Origin: JAMLHH01 sp035515235
GTDB lineage: Bacteria; Bacteroidota; Bacteroidia; Chitinophagales; JADIYW01
Reading direction: 5' to 3'
DNA length: 64,000 nucleotides
Assembly: GCA_035515235.1 (NCBI GenBank)
Contig: DATJBS010000033.1
Location: 100,311 to 164,310, forward strand
Positions 26,106-34,700 of this stretch are shown here, piece by piece. Position 1 is the stretch's first letter. Each line of letters begins with the position of its first letter. A program made the translations under genes and the position numbers. Under the pieces are notes generated by a model. It was given only the letters and a program-made list of their open reading frames with translations. It was not told the origin of the DNA and did not search any database.

Positions 26106-26160
26106 CTTCGACAGGCTCAGTGACCACACTTCAACAGGCTCAGTGACCACACTTCAACTG
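26106..26160. repeat. 23-bp tandem repeat of a common intergenic phrase
   Basis: ACAGGCTCAGTGACCACACT occurs at 26111 and again at 26134, with a third degenerate start at about 26154. Further diverged and inverted pieces of the same phrase occur up to about 26440. This explains the short open frame seen on the minus strand here; I find no gene in 25852-26667. Confidence 0.7.
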
Positions 26161-26516
26161 TCGGAGCACAGTTGAAGAAGAGTTTTGAAGAAATAGCTTT
26201 TGAGCAATAAGTGGGACATTGGAAAAACCCGGCGCGAACTTGGCTGTTGAGCCTGCCGAAATATGTTCCTTTTCTTCTAAAGAAATAGGACAGAAAATTA
26301 ATAGATGTTGAGTTGTATCTTGATTTTTGTAGAAAAAGTCATTCTTACGTTGTGTGTTCACTGAGCAAAGTCGAAGTGAAGACTCTCCGATACTGAAGTG
26401 TACAGGAAGCTTGAGGTCATTGAGCCTGTCGAAATGTCGAACTGCTCCCGAAGTGTCAAAAACATTGTATTTAAGAGATCCTTCAATCCACTAACGTTAC
26501 TTTCAGGATGACAACA

Positions 26517-26637
26517 GAGCAGCTATATTTTTCTGAAAGAAGTCTGAAATGCATGAAATGTAAAGCCAAAAAAGTATATCGAATGATATCAACAGCAAAA
26601 GCTGAGCGACTCCCTGCGCCATAGGTTTTGAAAAATG
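26517..26637. repeat. 121-bp direct repeat, copy B
   Basis: Second copy of the element at 25939-26059. It ends 31 bp from the stop codon of the DUF5723 gene. Confidence 0.8.
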
Positions 26638-26667
26638 CTACAACTTTACCTTTATAAATTTTTTTGA

Positions 26668-28047
26668 TTATATCTTTTCAGTTCTTCTTTTTCCACCGAT
26701 AGCTAAAGACAAATACAAATCGACTCCTGTATATTTATTTTTGACTATAGAAGAGATAATATTAGCTGATCCTAAAGAAAATTGACCAACTCTTACGCCG
26801 ACTCCACTAGTGAAGCTATCGTACTTGTCCCAACTGACAGGAGCGTAGACTCCAATCTTTTTAGTATCAAATCTTGGTACTATAGTGAATTTTGAAGGAA
26901 GATTAGCTAATCCTACTTTGTTTTTGAAATTGTATGGATTGACTTGGACACCACCGTAGATATAAACTTTTGGTATAATTTTCACGTCAGCATATACATG
27001 CAATGTTGAAGGAAGTGTAATGTTCTTTTTGCCTCTTATGGCTGTTCTCGTTCCAATAGAGTCTAAGACTTGCTGAAAGGAGTTAATGTCGCCATTTCCA
27101 TCTACAAAACTGCTTTGGTGAACTATCTGATCATTGCCTTTGAAATTAAAACTCTCTGTGCCATATTCTTGTCGTAGAGTTCCGAAATCGTTTAATGCGA
27201 CTCCAATTTTCAATCTGTAATTTCCCGCTAAAGCTGTTGGTTTGAATAGGTATTCTACTCCTGCATCTATCGCCCAACCATCTATACCCCATTTGTATTT
27301 GAAACTTCCATTTTCATAGTCATTGGAAACTAATAAGTCAAATTCAGATTGGTAAACATTGACGGCAGTATCCAAAAGATATTCGAATTTATTAAATCGA
27401 ATATTTCTAGCATCTAATGAAGCATAGAATATTTTATCTAAAACTTTGAAATTGACTCCTGCTGATAATTCATGTCTATCACCTTTGATGAATTTTCTTG
27501 CGTAAGCTATGCTGTATTCTGCGTATGCATTGACGGCAGCAGAAGCGTGTGAATTATTAAATGCCGGCAAGTACGAAATGATATCATTATAATGGTGAAA
27601 TAGAGAATATGCAAAGTCTTCATCAAAATCATTGACACTTGCTACTTCTTTGATTCTAGTACCAAATGCAAAAGAGTTTCTACCAAAATTTATCATGAAA
27701 CCTGGACCCCTAATATCCGAATTGATATTAAGGTTCTTGTCTTGACCATTCATATTGACTTCAAAAAAGCGATATGGATCAAATTCTTTTTTAAATATTC
27801 CTTTTAAACTCGTCAATCTTAAAAAATCATTTCCTACTGACACATCTGCGCTCAATATATTGACTTGCCAGCGCATATCGCTATTAGGTAAAGCTCCCGG
27901 ATTAAAATAGACAGCTTTTAAAGGATCATATTGAGATAAATGCGGTCCTAAAAATGATTGGCTTTTAGCTGTAAATGGTATAGCTAACAATAATATGCCT
28001 ATTGCTTTAATGATATTACTTCTCATACTTGCTACAGTTTTTTTCAA
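26668..28047 (-). CDS. DUF5723 family outer-membrane protein
   Basis: 459 residues. Signal peptide about 1-29 (ends TAKSQ). The start of the mature part (SFLGPHLSQYDPLKAVYFNPGA) and the later AGVNFKVLDKIFYASLDARN and VYIYGGVQVNPYNFKNKVG match DUF5723, a Bacteroidota barrel-like family with PorV/OmpP1-style features. Function unknown. An internal ATG at residue 8 is an alternative start. It is followed upstream (same strand) by a lipoprotein gene, 30 bp away. Confidence 0.8.
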   Translation of the reverse strand: MKKTVASMRSNIIKAIGILLLAIPFTAKSQSFLGPHLSQYDPLKAVYFNPGALPNSDMRWQVNILSADVSVGNDFLRLTSLKGIFKKEFDPYRFFEVNMNGQDKNLNINSDIRGPGFMINFGRNSFAFGTRIKEVASVNDFDEDFAYSLFHHYNDIISYLPAFNNSHASAAVNAYAEYSIAYARKFIKGDRHELSAGVNFKVLDKIFYASLDARNIRFNKFEYLLDTAVNVYQSEFDLLVSNDYENGSFKYKWGIDGWAIDAGVEYLFKPTALAGNYRLKIGVALNDFGTLRQEYGTESFNFKGNDQIVHQSSFVDGNGDINSFQQVLDSIGTRTAIRGKKNITLPSTLHVYADVKIIPKVYIYGGVQVNPYNFKNKVGLANLPSKFTIVPRFDTKKIGVYAPVSWDKYDSFTSGVGVRVGQFSLGSANIISSIVKNKYTGVDLYLSLAIGGKRRTEKI

Positions 28048-28077
28048 TATAGCAAAAAGTAGAATAATTTGTAAATG

Positions 28078-28854
28078 CTATTTTTCAACTAAGACACCTT
28101 TTAAACTGATAGGGAGAGTAAGCTCTGTGTCATTAGCCTCATAAACATTTACGGTTGGTATGATGATTTTGCATTTATTATTTACCACTTCTACTTGGAT
28201 GTTATGTGGAGTTTCTGATGTGTAAAGATAGTTTCCAACATAAGGGTTTCTTGCAGAAATGACTATAATAGAGCATTCATCACTCTCTAAATCTTTTATC
28301 TTATTCACTAATTTATAGGTCTGAGATGTAATAGGTTTTTGTTTGAATTTAATAGTTATTCCATTCAACTCGCTTGGAGAAACCTCTGCTCCTACAAAGT
28401 TGAGATCCTTAGGAATCCATTGAAATACGCTAGTAGCATGTGTGTTTTCGTTTAGAGTCCAAATATTTTCCGTCGGATAATCAGGAGTTGTGAATTCTAT
28501 AGTGTTGCCATAGCTTGTGCCTTCTCTATTCACCATATAAGCTCTTAAGTAGTATTTAGTATTAGCAGTTAATTGTCCAATATTACTAGTGAATGATCCT
28601 AGTCCAGTACCATCTTTAGAGATTTTTTTTGTAATGTCCGGATTGGCAGAAGTGCTATAGCATACACCTCTTTGTATCACTGAAGTTTTAGATTCAGAAA
28701 TAACTCCACCCGATTTGATAGAGCGGTGACTCATAATTATAACTGCTGAGGTTTCTATTTTTCCATTGCTTGCTTCAGCTTTATCTTTAGAGCAAGAAAT
28801 AAATGCGACTAAAATAAATAGCGCAAGACTGATGTTTTTGAAAATTGGTTGCAT
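28078..28854 (-). CDS. Lipoprotein with fibronectin-type III-like domain
   Basis: 258 residues. A lipobox ends at the Cys in AFISCSKDK. Residues about 35-130 read as the Fn3-like module common in Bacteroidota surface proteins (QRGVCYSTSANPDITKK, GSFTSNIGQLTANTKYYLRA, GTSYGNTIEFTTPD). The C-terminal 130 residues are beta-rich and not recognised. Likely anchored at the outer membrane. It precedes the DUF5723 gene on the same strand by 30 bp, so the two may be co-transcribed. Confidence 0.78.
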   Translation of the reverse strand: MQPIFKNISLALFILVAFISCSKDKAEASNGKIETSAVIIMSHRSIKSGGVISESKTSVIQRGVCYSTSANPDITKKISKDGTGLGSFTSNIGQLTANTKYYLRAYMVNREGTSYGNTIEFTTPDYPTENIWTLNENTHATSVFQWIPKDLNFVGAEVSPSELNGITIKFKQKPITSQTYKLVNKIKDLESDECSIIVISARNPYVGNYLYTSETPHNIQVEVVNNKCKIIIPTVNVYEANDTELTLPISLKGVLVEK

Positions 28855-28943
28855 GTGTAATATTTTATTTCGCTAAATTAAAGATAAATAAGATATCTAA
28901 CACAATTTTAACAACTAAAATTTATTTATTTTTAATATAATTT

Positions 28944-29525
28944 TTAGTGAACCCTATCTCCTCTAACTTCTAAATTTTTCATTACTGAAGCTTCAAATTC
29001 CAACCACTCTTCCCATCTCTTTTTGACGATTTCCTTGTCGATATATTTTACAGCAATATCTATAAACATAGAATAGTGTAAGGCTTCTGCAATCATTAGT
29101 TTATGATAAAAATCTTTTAAATCAGGGTCAGAAATTCCTTCAGAAAGCAATCTAAATCTTTCACAAGATCTTGCTTCTATCATCGCTGACATGAGCATCT
29201 TATCCAGAAATCTATCATCACTTCTACCTCCTTTTCTCATAAAAGTCATCAATTCGCCTACATATTTATCTTTTCTTTGGTAGCCTAAAGACATATTTCT
29301 TTTCTTCAGCTCATCTAATACCATTTTGAAATGTGTCCATTCTTCAATAACCACAGGTGTCAATCTATCTACTAAATATGGTTTATCGGGATATAGTTGA
29401 ATCAATCCAATACAGTTCGTAGCGGCTTTCTGTTCGCAATAGGCATGATCAATTAAAATTTCTTCAATGCTCATTTCAGCAAGATGCACCCATCTTGGAT
29501 CTGTTGGTAATTTAAGGCCTAGCAT
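28944..29525 (-). CDS. miaE: tRNA-(ms2io6A)-hydroxylase, MiaE
   Basis: 193 residues, the usual length. The ferritin-like di-iron ligands are visible in HAYCEQKAA, VIEEWTHFKMVL, EARSCERFRLL and AEALHYSMF. MiaE hydroxylates the isopentenyl group of ms2i6A37 in tRNA. It stands alone, divergent from the acyl-CoA synthetase gene. Confidence 0.92.
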   Translation of the reverse strand: MLGLKLPTDPRWVHLAEMSIEEILIDHAYCEQKAATNCIGLIQLYPDKPYLVDRLTPVVIEEWTHFKMVLDELKKRNMSLGYQRKDKYVGELMTFMRKGGRSDDRFLDKMLMSAMIEARSCERFRLLSEGISDPDLKDFYHKLMIAEALHYSMFIDIAVKYIDKEIVKKRWEEWLEFEASVMKNLEVRGDRVH

Positions 29526-29623
29526 AGTTATCGGTTTTCTCTTTTGTACAATATAATAGTAAATTGATGAGTAATAATATTCATGCAGTTCATGTATTCA
29601 ATGCATGCATACTAAACTTTTCT

Positions 29624-29631
29624 TAAATTTG
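29624..29631 (+). promoter_or_regulatory. -7 box of the acyl-CoA synthetase gene
   Basis: TAAATTTG matches TAnnTTTG and lies 39 bp before the GTG start. Confidence 0.5.
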
Positions 29632-29670
29632 ACAAATATACCAATAAGAAACCATTGAAAATCTCCACCT

Positions 29671-31494
29671 GTGAAAGCAACAACTTCAAGTAAAAATTTC
29701 AAACTTAAGCTTCTCGAATTTATACCTCAGTTTGTTCAAAAGCTACCTGAGAAATTGCCTCATCTTATTATGAGTGGAATTCCTGCATTATTGAGTTCGG
29801 ATAAAGACGAAGCTTCTATTGGTAAGGTTTTAGAAGAGAATGCTATTAAGTTTTCCAATAAAAATGCGTTGCTATTTGAAGATAGAAAATGGACACATCG
29901 AGAATTGAATGAAATATCCAATCAATATGCACATCTGTTCCATCACGTTGGAGTAAAGAAAGGACAAGTAGTGATTGTGTTTTTGGAAAATAGACCTGAA
30001 GTTATTTTTATCGTAGCAGCTTTAGCTAAACTTGGAGCAATAGCCTCTTTAATCAATTCCAATCAAAAATCGAATGTATTAAAACATAGTATCAACCAGA
30101 AAAACGATGGGTTTTTTATAGTAGGAGCTGAGCTTTCAGAAACTTTTAATGAAATCAGAGGAGAAATTGTCTCTCCAGGTTTTCAAGTATTCTTAGGAGT
30201 GGAAGATCAGTCTATTGCTCTTCCTAAAGATGATTTTCTATCTGTAAATGAGATTCTAAATAAATTTCCAATTACTAATTTTCCTGATGTTCAGACGATG
30301 ACTTCAGGGACACCTTTCGCTTTTGTTTTCACTTCAGGAACTACAGGGTTACCCAAAGCAGCTATTCAAACACACCGTAAATGGCTTAGTTGTATGAGTT
30401 GGTTTGGCAAGATTAATTTGAATTTAAATAGTGACGATGTAATTTATGTCAGTATCCCTTTTTATCATTCTAATGCCTTACTGATTGCTTGGTCGAGTGC
30501 AGCTGCGAGTGGAGCAGCAATGGCAGTACGTAGAAAATTTTCTGTTAATGAGTTTTGGAAAGATTGTATTCATTTCAGAGCGACAGCATTTATTTATATA
30601 GGTGATATTTGTAGATATCTATATAATGCAGCTCCCAGTGATTTAGATCAAAAGCATTCGATCAAGAAGATTGTCGGAAATGGACTTCGCCCCGATATTT
30701 GGCAGGAATTTAAAGAGCGATTTAATCTTCAAGAAATCTATGAGTTTTATGCTTCTTCTGAGGGAAATATGACTTTTACTAATACTTTTAATCTGAATAA
30801 TACAGTCGGTTGGTGCGTTTCCAAATTTGAAATTATAAAATATGATCGCGAAAATGGAGAACCTATTTATGATAAAAATGGATTTCTTCAAAAGGTAAAA
30901 TGGGGAGAAATTGGTTTAATGATATTTGAAATTTCTGACAGATTTCCTTTTCCTGGTTATGTCAATGAAGAAGATAATTCTAAAAAAGTCTTCAAAAATG
31001 CTTTTTCAAAAGGAGATATGTGGTACAATACAGGCGATATCATGAGAAATATTGGATTCTTACATACCCAATTTGTTGATAGAGAAGGAGATACCTTTAG
31101 ATGGAAAGGGGAAAATGTCTCTACTGCAGAAGTGGAAGAAGTATTGAATGCATTTCCTTCAATTGACTCATCATGTGTCTATGGCGTAGAAATTCCTTTT
31201 AGTGATGGAAAAGCTGGAATGGCCGCTATCCAATTGAGAAAAAATGCTGAGCTGAATTGGCAAGAATTTGAAGATTATTTGAATAGAGAATTACCGTCTT
31301 ATGCTATTCCTATTTTTATACGATTTGAAAATGAATTTCAATACACTTCTACCTATAAGGTCATTAAAAGTCAATTGAAAAATGAAGGATTTGAAAAGTC
31401 CAGTACTCCTGTTTGGGTGAAATTGAAAAAGAATACTAGTTATCAGGAATTAGATAATAGATTACTGGAGACTATACGAGAAGTAGGGATTTAG
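29671..31494 (+). CDS. Long-chain/very-long-chain acyl-CoA synthetase (FadD6/FATP-like)
   Basis: 607 residues from a GTG start. AMP-binding enzyme motifs: FVFTSGTTGLPKAAIQTH, the FYASSEGNMTFTN motif, and the late adenylate motif NTGDIMRNIGFLHTQFVDR then GDTFRWKGENVSTAEVEEVL. The SEGN and DTFRWKGENV forms are those of the fatty-acid transport/very-long-chain synthetase branch. It activates fatty acids to acyl-CoA, probably at the inner membrane. It carries no close metabolic partner; acyl-CoA dehydrogenases lie 9 kb away. Confidence 0.9.
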   Translation: MKATTSSKNFKLKLLEFIPQFVQKLPEKLPHLIMSGIPALLSSDKDEASIGKVLEENAIKFSNKNALLFEDRKWTHRELNEISNQYAHLFHHVGVKKGQVVIVFLENRPEVIFIVAALAKLGAIASLINSNQKSNVLKHSINQKNDGFFIVGAELSETFNEIRGEIVSPGFQVFLGVEDQSIALPKDDFLSVNEILNKFPITNFPDVQTMTSGTPFAFVFTSGTTGLPKAAIQTHRKWLSCMSWFGKINLNLNSDDVIYVSIPFYHSNALLIAWSSAAASGAAMAVRRKFSVNEFWKDCIHFRATAFIYIGDICRYLYNAAPSDLDQKHSIKKIVGNGLRPDIWQEFKERFNLQEIYEFYASSEGNMTFTNTFNLNNTVGWCVSKFEIIKYDRENGEPIYDKNGFLQKVKWGEIGLMIFEISDRFPFPGYVNEEDNSKKVFKNAFSKGDMWYNTGDIMRNIGFLHTQFVDREGDTFRWKGENVSTAEVEEVLNAFPSIDSSCVYGVEIPFSDGKAGMAAIQLRKNAELNWQEFEDYLNRELPSYAIPIFIRFENEFQYTSTYKVIKSQLKNEGFEKSSTPVWVKLKKNTSYQELDNRLLETIREVGI

Positions 31495-31653
31495 TGAGTG
31501 GCTTCGAGAGCCTATGCCGCCTAGAATGCTCTAATACTTACTACGGGTGCAGTGGTCTTCCAAACTCAGATAACGATGCTTTGTTTTTGAATTTCAAATA
31601 GTTGAAAGGTGAGATTCAATACACAAGCAACTCTAATGTATTATATAAAAAAA

Positions 31654-31676
31654 GGCTACCAATTCAATTGGTAGCC
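31654..31676 (-). terminator. Terminator of the 1596-residue surface-protein gene
   Basis: A perfect palindrome with eleven-base arms (GGCTACCAATT/AATTGGTAGCC) followed on the minus strand by seven Ts. Confidence 0.88.
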
Positions 31677-31679
31677 CCG

Positions 31680-31739
31680 TCTCAACTGTGAGTATTTGAC
31701 TTGTGTGTGTGTGTGTGTGTTGGAACTCAACAGTTGAGA
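31680..31739. repeat. (TG)9 microsatellite enclosed by a 10-bp inverted repeat
   Basis: Arms TCTCAACTGT (31680-31689) and ACAGTTGAGA (31730-31739) are perfect complements. Between them lies an alternating TG run at 31702-31720. It sits between the stop codon at 31747 and the terminator of the large surface-protein gene. Confidence 0.85.
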
Positions 31740-31746
31740 AAGAAAA

Positions 31747-34700
31747 TTATTGAGCTATAAACTCTTTTACTATAATTGTTCCATCATTTTTTTGAAGGGA
31801 AATGAAGTATGCGCCTTTTGATAATCCTTTCAAGTCTATCGTTGTCAAGTTTTGACGATCTAGTTCTAGTATCTTCAACACTTTACCTGAAGCGTCATAA
31901 ATAATCAACCTTTCGAATTGTTCGATATGTTTCACGTTGATTAGACTATTTGCAGGATTAGGATATAGCTTTAGCTCTTGATAGCTCTCCATCGTTACAG
32001 AAATGATCTTACTATACTCATACTGTGCATCATAATCAATTTGCTTCAATCTATAATAGTGAGCACCATTGTTCAAATCATTGTGTACGAATTGGTAATT
32101 CTGAGGAGTTGATGTTGTTCCATTACCATTCACCCAACCGATGACTTCAAAGTTGATTCCATCCAAGCTATGGTGTATTTCAAAGCCAGAATTGTTTAAT
32201 TCTGATGCTGTATTCCAGCTCAATAAGGCATTCTTGCCAATTTTTGATACTGTAAAACTTGTCAGCTCTACAGGAAGCGCACTTTCTGTCAGGATTATAT
32301 AAGAAGCTGGTTGACTTGATTTTTTAGCAGCATCTATAATAGAATAGTTAAATCCTATTGGTTGATTGCTCATTCCTGAGCCTTCAATTGCATAGATTGC
32401 AAGATTTGCTGGATTATAGTTAGGAATCTCATCACCAGGTATTAATTCTCTTATCCCTGTCTCGCCTCCATAATTATAAAATAGAATAGTGCCAGTATAA
32501 ATAGAGTCAATTTTGAAAGTACTACTAGCATTACAGCTATAATCTAAAGGACAGTCTTCAGCATCTTTTCCAGTCAATAATCCACCATGAGTATATCCGG
32601 TAAGACTTGAATTGTCAGTAGAGATAGAGAAGTATCTAGCTCCGGGAGTACTTAAGTTAGGGAATCCTATAATAGAATCTTCACTAAATACATTATTAGG
32701 AACATTATAGATTTTATCATCTGCAAATGGTGGTCTTTCAATACCGAAGTTCTGATTTGAAACATCACTTTTACCTACAAGCACTTTTAATACTCCATTC
32801 GCAATTCCATCACCACTACCAGTATTATTGTTTCCATTCTCTCCAGTAGTTACCCAATTTTCAGGTGGTGTATTATTAATCGGACTTGTAAGTGTATTGT
32901 TTTTAATTGGATATTGAGTAGTAGATAATTCAATAGTGTAAGTCTGATTAGGTGAAGCATCTAGTGTATAACTACCGTTAGGAGCTACTTGTGCTGAATC
33001 TACAACAATACCATTGCTATCTACTAAATAAACATACATTGGTACTGGCAAAGCAGTAAAACTTTCTCCTCCGTCAATGATTGTATTACCGTTTGCGTCG
33101 TTAAATACACTTCCTGTGATTTTAATGAAACAAGAAGCGTCAAATGCAGTAGAATCCTGACTAGTTCCTATTCCTTGACCTAAACCTGCTTGAATAGGGA
33201 TACCTGTAGAAGAAACACCACCAGACAAAGTACTATCTGCATCCAAATCTCCATAGTTAAAGCTTCCTGCTCCTTCTATTGCATCCAAACAGCCATCATT
33301 ATCAGAATCTTTATCTAGTCTATTAGGAATACCATCCATATCATCATCGCACTCTGGATGTATTCTAACAAAATAAGTACTCCATCTGTCGTATCCTTGA
33401 TCATTAGTGTATAAACCAAACTTCTTACTATCTGGCTGAATAGTTCCTAGGGTAAATATTGATCCATTCCCAGCTCCAGTGTATTCATTAGAAGTATTAT
33501 TAGTGACGTAGTGTACATTATGATCCACTCCTGTGTCCCAATTTCCAGCAGAAACTGGTATTTTATAATCTGTCTCTGTATTAAAATTATATAATCTGAT
33601 TTCTCTACGTTGGTTTGCAAAATATTCCATACCATGCTCAATACCCATTGCTACACCCATACTACCACTAGTTTCCCAATTTGTAACAGGTAAGTCTCCA
33701 CGCACATAGAAAGCATCAGCTGTCGGGTGAACATTAGCATTAGTAATCGTGACAATTACTGCTCCCGAAAGCGAATCGTATCCAAATTTGTGGCTTAAAT
33801 CTGCTGTCAGGTTTAATCCTAACTGAGGTGTAAAATTATATGCAATTCCAAATTCAGAAGGTTTCAATTCTAAAAATTGGTTAGGATAGTTTGCTACTAC
33901 GGCATTTAAACATTCATTCTCGTCCGTATCCAAAATACCATCATTATCATCATCTAGATCACACCTGTCTACTATACCGTCGCCGTCTGAGTCAATATTG
34001 CCAGGTGCAAAAATGCTACACTCTTCAATTAATCCAAAGTTTTGATTGGTTTTGTCAGCTGTTCCTACAATTACAGACAAGATACCATTTGGATTACCAT
34101 CTCCTGCTCCAGTATTATTATTACCATTCTCTCCAGAATTAAGCCATCCGACAGGAGGTATATTGTTAATAGGATTAAAGGTAGCGTTCGTTCCTACAGA
34201 ATATTCTACCACTGATAAGACAATAGAATAATTCTGATTAGGTGAAGCATCTAATGTATAACTACCGTTGGGCGCTACATGAGCTGAATCAACAACAATC
34301 CCGTCGCTATTCACTAAATAAACATAAAGCGGTGCTGGTAAGCTCGTGAAGCTTTCTCCACCGTTAATGATGGTATTTCCATTGGCATCATTGAAGACAC
34401 TTCCACTAATCTTTAATAAATTATAACTAATGTAAAAGTCTTCCACTTCGCCATTATGTACATCCACTTCGCCATTCATTGCTTGGGTAAATGAAGAGTT
34501 TTCAGATGTCGCTACTAATCTAATTGCTCCTCCTTGAGTGTAGGAGTGGAACTCGGAAGGAATGTATATTTCTATAGAATCACTGGTAGGGCCATCATGA
34601 ATAATCACACCTGATCTAAATATATCATTTACATCTGTAAAAACTCCGTCTCCATCAGTATCAAACCACATCGCCCAATAAACAGGTTTTGGAGAACCAT

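Noticed and set aside
26140..26361. 73-residue open frame on the minus strand
   Set aside because: It starts in tandem copies of the GGCTCAGTGACC intergenic phrase and has no recognisable composition of a protein.
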